Below are positions 20,863-29,717 of a DNA stretch of 64,000 nt, in pieces (position 1 is the stretch's first letter; each line of letters starts with the position of its first letter). Position numbers and translations under genes: made by a program. Below the pieces are notes generated by a model. It had not been told where the DNA came from and ran no database searches. It saw only the letters and a list, made by a program, of their open reading frames with translations. This stretch comes from Rhynchopus sp. YZ270_cl-10 (Eukaryota; Euglenozoa; Diplonemea; Diplonemida; Diplonemidae), in the NCBI GenBank assembly GCA_964035575.1, contig OZ037913.1, positions 868,001-932,000 of the forward strand, given 5' to 3'.

Positions 20863-21544
20863 ATGTCTGCAAGCCCGTTGGTGTCGAAGAAGCGGGTGAG
20901 AATAGAATTCTACATTGCGCCAGGGGTGAGCGTTACGAACCCTGCTGGACCCTCAGAGGTATGGCGCACACACACACTTCATTTATGTGTTTCCACTCTC
21001 CCACTCTTCCATTCCCTCAATCCATCATGGTGTAGGGCTGAAACTATTTTTTCTATTTTACTTTTTTTGTAGCATTTGCTTTGGAGTGGAGAAAATACAA
21101 AATGTGGAAAAAAAAATGTGGAAAAACCCCGACCTCACAATCTCTTTGATGCTGTACGATAACGAATATGATAAGGTGACTAAGCACGAGAGGCTTCGGA
21201 TCATCTTATAAACTTTTTTTTTTTTTTTGATACAGCTCGAAGGTGACACTTCGCTGGAGGCGCTTGGGAACAGCTTCTTGCAGGAGGTGAAGGACCCTGC
21301 GTCGGACAGATCTGCCATGGACACAATGACTGCAGAGTGGGCGGTGCTCCGCAGCGACGGCCAGATGACGGTCTTCGGCTTCCCTACCCTTCCCATCGGT
21401 GATACAGGACTTTTTAATATGATCCAAGGCCCGAACGACCAGCTGACCCTCGTTCCAGCTGGCCATCCCACCGTCAAAATTGGCAGAAAAGACGTTGAAG
21501 CCCCGTCCGATATGGACCCCTCTGGCTGTTGCGTCATGCAATAA
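20863..21544 (+). CDS. Small CaaX-box protein, 134 residues
   Basis: Two exons, 20863-20958 and 21236-21544, joined in phase at a GTATGG...TACAG intron. The product is 134 residues, acidic, and ends GCCVMQ. The last four residues (CVMQ) fit a CaaX prenylation box, and Gln at the X position usually directs farnesylation, so the protein is probably membrane-attached. The rest (FGFPTLPIGDTGLFNMIQGP, APSDMDPSGCC) resembles no family I know; it lacks GTPase motifs, so it is not a small G protein. The 277-nt intron contains a family A hairpin. Confidence 0.8.
21150..21216 (+). repeat. Hairpin family A, copy within the CaaX-gene intron
   Basis: Has the long 5' arm (GCTGTACGATAACGAATATG), the stem AAGGTGACTAAGC, loop ACGAGAG and a 3' strand GCTTCGGATCATCTT with one mismatch, then ATAAAC and 15 T's ending at the true splice acceptor TACAG (21235). 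Confidence 0.85.
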
Positions 21545-21868
21545 TTTCATTTTTTTGTTTATGCATTCCAGGCTCAACGCGACTATACAGGACAGCAGAA
21601 ACAAAACGGGGTTTTGGTTTATAGAGTAGGGTAGGGAGAAAGGGGAGGGGGGTGTGTGGTCACGTAGCTTAGCAGTGGCAACACAATTTCATTTTTATTT
21701 GAATGCATAATATATTATGTTGAAAAGCTTTATTTGAAGATGAAGAACGAAAGAAAAAACCTTAAAAACACACACACACAATATCAAACACCCGTTTGAT
21801 GACTACATGATTTTCTCCTTTGTAAGAAAGCATGCAGATCATCGAATGTGAGCTCTCTTTTTTTGAAG

Positions 21869-21915
21869 AATTGACTAAGCAACGAGAGGCTTAGGGTCAT
21901 CTTCTAAACTTTTCT
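21869..21915 (+). repeat. Hairpin family A, copy
   Basis: TTGACTAAGC-AACGAGAG-GCTTAGGGTCATCTT, then CTAAACTTTTC. The upstream ATCGAATGTGAG echoes the 5' arm of other copies. Confidence 0.75.
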
Positions 21916-22078
21916 TTTTTTTGTTTTGTGATTTTTCCCAAAGTGCAGAGATTTTTTTTTATTCGTTGCCTTTTTTTTTTTTCGAACCTGCCTGAGAAAG
22001 AAAAATACATTATAATTTCTCAGCAACACAGAGCAAAAGAACTTCTACCCCCTCTCATCCTCCCTTTTTTTCAATCCA

Positions 22079-22263
22079 CCCTAAGCACAGAGAAGTTTAG
22101 GTTCATCTTATAAACCTTTCTTTCGTTTTTTTTCTACGTGTTGACCCTCTCAAATACTTTCATTTCTGTGAACTGAAAGTATATGAATCTAATTGTAGTA
22201 CCTGCGTCCGCCGCTGAACGGTGAGGCGTTTGCACTTTCAACTTCTCTTTTTCTTTCATTCAG
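22079..22263 (+). repeat. Composite: family A, then G, then D hairpins
   Basis: 22079-22125: CCTAAGC...GTTTAGGTTCATCTTATAA, a partly decayed family A stem. 22154-22182: perfect stem ATACTTTC/GAAAGTAT (family G). 22202-22263: CTGCGTCCGCCGCTGAACGG then GTGAGGCGTTTGCACTTTC and a CT-rich run to CATTCAG (family D). In D, CGTC pairs with GGCG and CCG with CGG. Confidence 0.7.
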
Positions 22264-22410
22264 TATTGTACCACACATCACACTCATATAGCGAAGAAAA
22301 CACGATAAATCTTCTTTTTCTTTTTCTTCATTTCCTGAAGTCAAATTATATATTTTGTATTATTCTTCTCCCACCACCCACCCCCCCTACCCTTCACACA
22401 CAAACAAAAA

Positions 22411-23610
22411 ATGAGCGACGACGACAGCTGCGCATACAGCTCCGCAGACTCACACCACAGCTCCTTCTCGCGGTCCTCCACCTCCTCGCGCCCCTCCTCC
22501 GCCCCCGCCTCCCGCACCGCCACACCACCTTCACCACCCCTCCCACCTGCCGAGGAACCTGATGCCCCATCACCACCCTCTCCTTCGATACACGCTGCAT
22601 CTCAACCACCGTCTTCACCATCAACGTCCTCTTCTTCTTCCTCTGCTCCTCCTAAGGGTGTAGACAAAAATTGTATTGTAATAAAAAGGGTTCCTTCTAA
22701 TGGTCATAAAGGGAAAAGAAACATACCTCGCGCAGAAGTACAGCTTCGGCGAATCTTTCGAGAATCGCCCTTACAACAAAGCAAGCCGGTTCGATTGTAT
22801 GCAAAAGAAAGCCGGGTGCTGTCTCAGATTAAGGCAAGAGACAAACGCTGCAATGCATCTCGGGCACACCCGACTGTTATACCGAATCCAGAACAGCAGA
22901 GGGAAAAACGGTTTCGTGGTCCCCTAGGTGATTGTCTATCTGCACTTAACGCAGGGTACGTCCCGTTGACAGTCAACAAAGATGATTGTGTGGCACCCCC
23001 CTCCACCAATGCGTGTCTGTTTGGCAGATCTGACCGTGGTTCTGTTAAGTGGCCGAGCATGACGCATGATAGTCCTGGTCCTGCGTACAATCTACCTACG
23101 TCGTGGAAGGCGGGGTCTGTCTCATTGCGCCCTGTTGCCAAGAGAACCATGTTGGATTCGCATCCGGGGCCGGGAGAGTATTCCATAGAGAAGGCGGACA
23201 CATTGCAGCGTAGGGTGCGCGCTGCGTCGTGTGTGTTTACGAGGGAAAGGAAAGGGGCAGGGCGGAGACTCCCGATCCGGATGTCTGCGGCAAGCCATTT
23301 GGGGAGTTGCCAGCCTCAGACAAAGGCGAGGTCGCTGACGAAAGGGGGGAGGCTGCTTCGAGACATGGCGCGTATCCAGGAAGATACCAATGCACGTCTT
23401 CTCTCACACACAACCTGTGGAGATGCATATGGCAAAGTGCCCCGTGATGATGACGTGCTTGACGCAGATGATTTAAAGCTGCTTCACTCCTGGGCTGCCC
23501 TCTGTGATGAAGAAAGCGGGCCGTTGGTTCTTAGCAATGTCGAGCTTTCCAGCCCGGTGCGGGAGTATCAGACAAAACTGACTCCGTTGCTTCGAGCGCC
23601 GATGAGATGA
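22411..23610 (+). CDS. Sperm-tail PG-rich (SHIPPO) repeat protein
   Basis: The 399-residue product has a Ser/Pro-rich, probably disordered first 85 residues and a basic middle. It then has two PG-rich repeats, DSPGPAYNLP (about residue 221) and HPGPGEYSIE (about 251), in the spacing typical of sperm-tail PG-rich repeats. Proteins with these repeats line or decorate axonemal microtubules, which fits a flagellate. The C-terminal 120 residues are not recognised. Single exon, ATG 22411 in an A-rich leader. The stop codon lies at the start of a pentanucleotide microsatellite. Confidence 0.78.
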   Translation: MSDDDSCAYSSADSHHSSFSRSSTSSRPSSAPASRTATPPSPPLPPAEEPDAPSPPSPSIHAASQPPSSPSTSSSSSSAPPKGVDKNCIVIKRVPSNGHKGKRNIPRAEVQLRRIFRESPLQQSKPVRLYAKESRVLSQIKARDKRCNASRAHPTVIPNPEQQREKRFRGPLGDCLSALNAGYVPLTVNKDDCVAPPSTNACLFGRSDRGSVKWPSMTHDSPGPAYNLPTSWKAGSVSLRPVAKRTMLDSHPGPGEYSIEKADTLQRRVRAASCVFTRERKGAGRRLPIRMSAASHLGSCQPQTKARSLTKGGRLLRDMARIQEDTNARLLSHTTCGDAYGKVPRDDDVLDADDLKLLHSWAALCDEESGPLVLSNVELSSPVREYQTKLTPLLRAPMR

Positions 23611-23651
23611 AATGAGATGAGATGAAATGAAATGAAATGAGATGAGATGGT
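23605..23651. repeat. GATGA/AATGA microsatellite over a stop codon
   Basis: About nine GATGA or AATGA units begin within the last codons of the PG-repeat gene; the repeat itself supplies the TGA stop at 23608-23610. Confidence 0.85.
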
Positions 23652-23760
23652 GGTTCACACTGCCTCCTCAGAGTTTTTCAAGAAATGATCCCCTCTTCCC
23701 CTTCTCTCTTCTTCTTTTGTGTTTTTCTCGAATATTTTAAAACAAAAAAAACAGAGGGAT

Positions 23761-26115
23761 ATGGATGGAAATGGACACACACACTATGACTGCTCGCAAA
23801 GCGAGGGTGGGCACACAAACTACACGGACCACACTGCGCACAGCGAGCATGGTGTGCGGAAGGGGCGGGAGGGGCTTGCGGTGATGCTGGGGGTGCTGCG
23901 GCAGGTCTGCGAGGGTGGCCTGCCTGCGTGCGAGGCTGCTGAGCGCCTTGCCGAGGTCCCACCTCTGTGGAACCGCGAGCAGTCCTTCCTCTCCGAAGAG
24001 CTGATGAGTCTTCCACGCACCCCTCGACCTACCGGCACACCACGCCCCACGGGACCACCTCTCGCGCTACACCAAATGGTCAAACGAACCCCCCGCACTC
24101 CCCGTGGCCACTACGACTACGGGTCTCTCCCGCCCACCCCACGCACGGAGCGAGACTTCTCCCCACCCCCACCCCTAGTGGAGCAGCTCTACCGTCTCAT
24201 CAAGGACGTCACCTACATGATGCGCGAGAGCGACGCAAACCTCCTTCGTGCAGCGGAGTACGGCTCCTCCCTCCTCGAGGAGAGCCGTGGCAATACGCAG
24301 GACCTCCAGCTTCTCATCACCGACCTGAAGGAGGCGAATGCGGCGCTCGGGGAGAAGCAGTCTTCTCTCAGTGCGGAGCTTGCTATCAAGGGGGACACGG
24401 TATGGTACCATTCTTTTCATTTAGGGGGGGATATCGGAGGATTTCAAAATATTTTCAATTGCTGGTTTCAAAACCTTAAACAATTCCTCCATTTTTACAT
24501 TTTTCAGGTCCTCGGATTGACAGAGCACTCTCGGAAGCAAAGCGGGTCTTTACTCGATGAAATGCACATTGCGAGGGCACATTTACAGGGGGTTGCAAAC
24601 AAGCTGCGGGAGCGTGCGACTGACTTGGAGGGATCGAACGTCGCGCTTCTCGAGGAGAACGCGCTGCTTCGCGAGCAGGTTGTGGTGGTACAGAGGGAGC
24701 ACGCTGCGATTGATGCCACAAACGAACGGCTTTCGGAGGAGCTGCGCCACCTGCGGGAGAAGGACATATGCATGGAGGAAGGTCAAGACGGGTTTTTGGC
24801 CTCACCGCTGAACTCTTCCGAGAACGTTGCGCTGAGTAAATTCCTTGCGTCACCTCATACCAACCGCAACGGCACGGCACATCATGCGCAGAACGGCATC
24901 AACGCTCCCCTCGACCCAATCCACCCACCTTCCATCAACTCCACGCATCTCTCCACCCTTCGCAGACAAGCCCGTTTTCTCACGACCGCTCTTCAAGAAA
25001 TTCGTCAAAGCGTTCAATCCTTCGGCGACTTCAGCGGTTTCTTCGACACCAAAGAGCTGCAACAACATATCCTCGGGTTTGCCTCCCCCTTCATCTTCTC
25101 CACGACCGCAATCGAAGGACATACACTATGTGCAGAAGAGATGTTCGAGACGCATTGCTTGCGAATGGAGGAATTTAAAAGGGATATCTCATTAAATGTC
25201 GGAAGGATTGAAATGGAAAATGAAAACCGGGTGTTGCGTAATAAAGTGCGGAATGAACAGAGGAAGATGCAGGAGCAGGGTGCGGAGCATGCAGGGGAGG
25301 TGGCGTTATTGCGTGCAGAGAATGCGGCGTTAAGAAATAACATAAATGGTGGGCAGTGCAGTGTCATTGAAGATAACTTCCTTGAATGGCAAAACAAAAT
25401 GTCTGAAGTACAGAGAGAGGTTGGCACACAACGCAACCAGGTCTCCCTCGCCCTGCGTGATTGCAAAGATACAGTAACCTCTGTCTCCACGAACCTCAAT
25501 TCTATCTCTTCACAATTCCAAACTGAACGGCGAAGCTCTGAAGAATCCTGTCATATGGTGCTCCGTGCCGTTCAAATTCACGCCCTATTGAATGAATATC
25601 ATCAAATCGCGAATACAGAATTTTCGGAAGTTTTGGATACGCTATTGAAATTTCATGTAAAAGGGATACAGCGGATTTCTGTGAAGAAAAATGAAAAAAG
25701 GGAGAAAAAAGGGAAGAACGTAGTAACGGCGACAGAGCCGGTGTCTTCAGACACTTCAGGAACGCAAACCCCGAAGGCAAAACGGAGTTCTGGAGGGACG
25801 CAAACGAAGGCGGAGGAGGTGGAGTCACCGAAGAGCGTGTCTGCGACACAGACGCAGATCCGTCTTTCTATGGCCACGACGCAGACGAAGGAGGAGGAGA
25901 AGAAGGACGCAAAGGAGAACGAAAAGGAGAAGAGGAGCTCTGGCGTTGTGAAGGCAAAAGGGAGTAGTGGTGGTGGTGGTGGTGATGGCGGTGCAGGTGC
26001 AGTCACTACACTTCTCGGGGGGGATGTGCGTGCCTGGGCGTTCATCGCGTTTTCATGCCTACTTCTCCCCATATTAGGGCAGTTGTTATACTATTCCGGG
26101 TGGGTGGTAGTTTGA
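23761..26115 (+). CDS. Tail-anchored coiled-coil protein with four TQT motifs
   Basis: Two exons, 23761-24399 and 24508-26115, give 748 residues across a 108-nt GTATGG...TTCAG intron. Residues about 80-130 are Pro/Arg/Thr-rich (RTPRPTGTPRPTGPP). Long coiled coils follow (LRERATDLEGSNVALLEENA; ENENRVLRNKVRNEQRKMQE). Near the C terminus are four TQT triplets at about residues 632, 644, 660 and 671, a spacing of 11-16 that fits dynein light chain LC8 binding sites in a disordered, charged linker. A Gly-rich hinge and one membrane helix (AWAFIAFSCLLLPILGQLLYY, about 722-742) end the protein seven residues later, so it is probably a tail-anchored membrane protein. Start taken at ATG 23761; an upstream in-frame TTG is unlikely. 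No named family. Confidence 0.8.
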   Translation: MDGNGHTHYDCSQSEGGHTNYTDHTAHSEHGVRKGREGLAVMLGVLRQVCEGGLPACEAAERLAEVPPLWNREQSFLSEELMSLPRTPRPTGTPRPTGPPLALHQMVKRTPRTPRGHYDYGSLPPTPRTERDFSPPPPLVEQLYRLIKDVTYMMRESDANLLRAAEYGSSLLEESRGNTQDLQLLITDLKEANAALGEKQSSLSAELAIKGDTVWYHSFHLGGDIGGFQNIFNCWFQNLKQFLHFYIFQVLGLTEHSRKQSGSLLDEMHIARAHLQGVANKLRERATDLEGSNVALLEENALLREQVVVVQREHAAIDATNERLSEELRHLREKDICMEEGQDGFLASPLNSSENVALSKFLASPHTNRNGTAHHAQNGINAPLDPIHPPSINSTHLSTLRRQARFLTTALQEIRQSVQSFGDFSGFFDTKELQQHILGFASPFIFSTTAIEGHTLCAEEMFETHCLRMEEFKRDISLNVGRIEMENENRVLRNKVRNEQRKMQEQGAEHAGEVALLRAENAALRNNINGGQCSVIEDNFLEWQNKMSEVQREVGTQRNQVSLALRDCKDTVTSVSTNLNSISSQFQTERRSSEESCHMVLRAVQIHALLNEYHQIANTEFSEVLDTLLKFHVKGIQRISVKKNEKREKKGKNVVTATEPVSSDTSGTQTPKAKRSSGGTQTKAEEVESPKSVSATQTQIRLSMATTQTKEEEKKDAKENEKEKRSSGVVKAKGSSGGGGGDGGAGAVTTLLGGDVRAWAFIAFSCLLLPILGQLLYYSGWVVV

Positions 26116-27647
26116 GAACAGAACAGAGGTTAGAGAATAATAAGACCTCAAGGAGATTCTGTCAATGTTTCAAAAAAAAAAAAAAAAGATTAAAAAATGC
26201 TGAACCTTGGGGAGACAAAAAAAACCAAAGAAACCTGAACCCTTTTTTCAAAAGATATATTTTAGAGAGTTTTTTAAGTGTGTTTTTTTTATTGTGTCTT
26301 TCCCTAAAAAACGTTGATGTGTGGGAAAATGTATCAAAATTACCCAAAAACGCATACAAAAATATGTCTGAAGATGTACATCCAAAGTGGTGTCACCGCT
26401 TTCCCTATCCCCCCTGTTTTGTGCTTTGCATTTGAGGTGTCTGCACATTTTTTTTTTCGAGAAAAATATAAGGTGCTTTTGTCTGCCAAGCAACCATATT
26501 TCATCTTTCAAAATTTGTGTGTTGTTTTTTTTTTGTTTTGTTTTGCACATTTTTTTCTTCTTTCGGATATTTCACTCACAACTCCGCACATATTTAGTGA
26601 TGTTTTTTTTTATATTTCGCTGTTGAGGCCTCTCTCTATCAAAGGCACTGACAAAAAAAAAGCAGAAGAAAGAAAGCATTTTTCTCTTAGGTACTCTAAC
26701 GACATACACACTTTTTTGTTCGTGAAAGACTTTTTTGCGCATCCAACTTCACTTTTCTTTTTGCGTAGAAATGGGCCGTGGGGCTCATCTTTCAAGCATT
26801 TTTTTTTTTGGGGGTTTTTCTTTTAGGTGTTCATCTTGGCAATTTTTTTCTGGCTTCTGACTGCACGACAAGAAACAAGGAAAAACTTGGAATAATGTGG
26901 TGTGCCCTATATTACGCAAGCTTTCCTTGTTCTGTCGTCCAGTGGAAAGAAAATAAACAGTGTTTTATGAAGAGTGAATTGTTCAATGTGACAACAAAAC
27001 AAACTGTTAAAAATGTTACAATTGTGGTCAGATTAAAGTGTCCTAGTGTCTCTCATCTCTGCCACACTCGGGATGAAGTGTGCATCTGTCTGCATCCTAG
27101 GCCTTCTTCTTCTGTTTTGTGACATTTTGGGTACACCTTCACTGGGTGATCGATGACAAACAAAACCCAATAATGCTGAATTCGCTTTTTGCAGATCACT
27201 CTAGTTTTTTTTTGGGGCTGGAAACGTACAACTAACAAACTCCCCTTTTTTTCGTTTCCTGTTTTCCTGGGTGAGTGAAGATAGCTATTGACACCGTAGT
27301 ATTTCAAGGCGACGCGAAGGTAACGAGGGGCTTTTGTTCATCCTATCAACATACCTTTTTTAATAGTGCAGAACCCTGCCCTGTTTTATTTGTTTTTGTT
27401 TTGGCACAGCCATGTATTTCAAGCTATTCACGAGAGGCATCTTTCTTCTCGGTATGATGTCTTTGTCAGACGTTCTCAACATTTCCAAATTGTTCTTTTG
27501 TTCTCTTTTTTATACCGTGTTTGATCACGTGCCTGCGTCCATGAGTCCTTTGCATTTCGTCAGCTGGTTGCATTCTTTTTTGCGTCTTTTTTTTTATGCA
27601 CACGGTGCGGTCTGTCGTGCTTGGAGTGTGTAAATAACGGACTTACC
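26116..27647. other. Gene-poor AT-rich region
   Basis: No convincing gene. Many T runs of 8-15. A weak family A echo lies at 27311-27360 (GAAGGTAACGAGGGGC, GTTCATCCTATCAAC). A loop-like ACGAGAG occurs at 27430 without a good stem. Confidence 0.5.
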
Positions 27648-27733
27648 CCCTGAGTCCGACAGTCGGACCCCCTGAGTCCGACAGACGGACTCAGGGGTCC
27701 GTCTGTCGGACTCTGGGGTCCGACAGTCGGACC
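27648..27733. repeat. TCCGAC/CTGAG palindromic satellite, array 1
   Basis: Built from short palindromic modules such as GAGTCCGACAGTCGGACCC and GACTCAGGGGTCCG, alternating in both orientations. The same modules recur at 32168-32310. Confidence 0.8.
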
Positions 27734-28130
27734 CAAAAAAAATTTTTTTTTTTTTTTTGGGCCGAAAAAAAAAATTTTTTTTTTGGCCAAAAAAATTTTT
27801 TTGGCCGAAAATCGCCTTGTATAGCCACTACAGTACACATGGTTTTACCAAAATAGCCGTATTTTGGCTGAAAATTTGACTTGAAAATTTTTTTCATTGT
27901 TTGGTCAATCTGAGGTTTTCTTTGAATTTTTTGGGCCATTTTATGACCTACTACACCCAATTTTTGGGGGATTTTTTTTTTCTTGGTCAAAAAATAGCGC
28001 TTGTTGCCTACTACTGGGTATAGGCTTGTTCAGAGGTGTGTATTTGGTGTACCCAGACATGGTCAAAACACATGAATTTTGCGTTTTTTTGCATTTTTAG
28101 GTTCTCGACCAACCAGGGGGCGACCAATTT

Positions 28131-28311
28131 GGGTACTGGGTACTGGGTACTGGGTACTGGGTACTGGGTACTGGGTACTGGGTACTGGGTACTGGGTACT
28201 GGGTACTGGGTACTGGGTACTGGGTACTGGGTACTGGGTACTGGGTACTGGGTACTGGGTACTGGGTACTGGGTACTGGGTACTGGGTACTGGGTACTGG
28301 GTACTGGGTAC
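28131..28311. repeat. GGGTACT minisatellite, about 25 copies
   Basis: A 7-bp unit, GGGTACT, is repeated from 28131 to 28311 with no variant I can see. Seven bases shift the frame each unit, so long stop-free frames appear on both strands; these are not genes. Confidence 0.95.
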
Positions 28312-28446
28312 CAAGAGAAGGCAGCTTGACAGCAGCGAAGGCGGAGGCTACGGGGAAGACAAGGTATGTAAATGTTTAACTTTCAGTTACTTGTGTAGAT
28401 GCAAACAACACACCCAGTGGTTTGCAGCATTTTATTTTCTTGTGTG

Positions 28447-28480
28447 CTTTCTCTTCTTTGAATCGAAAGTATGTGAACCT
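28447..28480 (+). repeat. Hairpin family G, copy
   Basis: CTTTC (28447) pairs with GAAAG (28465), followed by TATGTGAACC. Compare CTTTC...GAAAGTATATGAA at 8729 and 22157. Confidence 0.55.
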
Positions 28481-28716
28481 TATTACATCATGATACAATG
28501 CAACGAGGCCGAAACAGCCTCACTAAGGCCTCTGAAAATAAATGTTCAGACTTGGCACTTACTTATGTTTAGGTGCGCCTCAACCACACGCTTGAATATA
28601 TTTAATTTGCCACACCTCAGATAGATTTTCCAGATATGCCTATGTTCAGGTGTTCCAGGCCTCGTCACAAATAGACAAAAAAACAAAAGCCAAAACAACA
28701 GAGAGAGAGCCAACAA

Positions 28717-29022
28717 TTTTTTATCTCACTTGTGTAATAATGTTTGGCCGCGTTTTCGAAATTCCTTCCTGGAGATTACACAAAATACAGTAGACATTAT
28801 CTCCGCACACAAAGAACAAAACAAAACCCATGCCGAGAGTAGGCGCAAAAGCAATGTGGAGGAGATCTGCGCATGCAACCAAAAGGGTTGCAGTCATAGG
28901 ACTTCGAGGAACTGTTCACCATACCCAACCTTGACGCCCCGTACTAGGTGGTCATACATCATTTGTCAAATATACTGTAGGAATTTCGAAAACGCAGCAC
29001 AACATTATTGCCCGTGAGATAA
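28717..29022. repeat. Fold-back element 1 (inverted repeats of about 45 bp)
   Basis: TTATCTCAC, AATAATGTT and GCGTTTTCGAAATTCCT on the left (28720-28765) return in reverse complement on the right (28976-29022), about 210 bp apart. Imperfect between the blocks. Confidence 0.75.
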
Positions 29023-29059
29023 TAACTATTTATTCGAGTGAAATAAGAACTATTTTATT

Positions 29060-29175
29060 TCACGCGCTACTAAAAAGGTGCCCGAGTGCGTTATTTCCCG
29101 AGCGAAGCGAGGGGAATAAGAGTGAGAGAGTCACGAGGGTGCCTTTTTAGTGGCAAGTGCAAGAAAATGTTCTTA
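29060..29175. repeat. Fold-back element 2
   Basis: ACTAAAAAGGTGCCCGAGTG pairs with CACGAGGGTGCCTTTTTAGT; flanking AAGAAC/GTTCTT and TTATTTCAC motifs extend the symmetry. The centre has a CGAGCGAAGCGAG palindrome. Confidence 0.7.
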
Positions 29176-29487
29176 TTTCACTCAATATGTAATTTTATTC
29201 CACAAGTGAAAAACGTATTTATAGGTGTAAACAGTGGAACGTTGAGCCCACGCTCCACCCCTCACACCACCACACTTCAAATTACAGATTATTTATTGCC
29301 TCTTACACACATGCCTAAACCCGGGAAGAACACGTCGTGTCCTTCAGATCACTCCGTGATCTTTTATTTCACTCCCCCACCCAATCCTTCACGATTTGCG
29401 TGAAATAAAACGTGAAATAAAACGAATCTTATTTCACTCACTTTTTCACCTGTTTACGTTTTTCACGCGTGGTATAAAATTACGTAT

Positions 29488-29694
29488 CGAAAACTAAAGT
29501 GAACATTATTTAACTGATGGGTGATTCACAAACTGGAATACGTGATACCCACTCGCTATCGCTCGTGACATCACTTTTATGATTACACTCACTTCACTCA
29601 TGAAATCAAAATGCTGAACTCCACTCGCTTCGTGAAGTTGAGCCCCAGTTTGAGTCACCCACCACCTCGTGAAATAATGTTCACTTTATTTCAT
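29488..29694. repeat. Fold-back element 3
   Basis: AAAGTGAACATTATTT and GGGTGATTCACAAACTGG (29489-29537) return as CCAGTTTGAGTCACCC and AAATAATGTTCACTTT (29643-29688). The intervening DNA holds repeated CACTCGCTTCGTGAAG-type palindromes. Confidence 0.75.
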
Positions 29695-29717
29695 GAGATA
29701 ATAATTATCTAACTCAG

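Larger units (their letters stand above)
21545..22410. other. Intergenic region crowded with structured repeats
   Basis: No gene. In order it holds family A at 21869-21915 and 22079-22125, family G at 22154-22190, and family D at 22202-22263. The stretch 22079-22263 is the densest cluster and ends in TTTCTTTCATTCAG, which looks like a splice acceptor about 150 nt before ATG 22411. Confidence 0.6.

Noticed and set aside
27736-27810. A/T homopolymer blocks separated by GGCC as a structured element
   Set aside because: Could form hairpins, but long A/T runs pair trivially and may contain assembly error.
28036-28624. Long open frames through the GGGTACT array on both strands
   Set aside because: A 7-bp unit without stops gives open frames in every phase. 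The products are pure repeats and no flanking sequence looks coding.
28730-29017. Cys-containing frame (ICACNQKGCSH) inside fold-back element 1
   Set aside because: It recalls a Cys-rich transposon finger, but the pattern is incomplete and the frame overlaps an inverted repeat.
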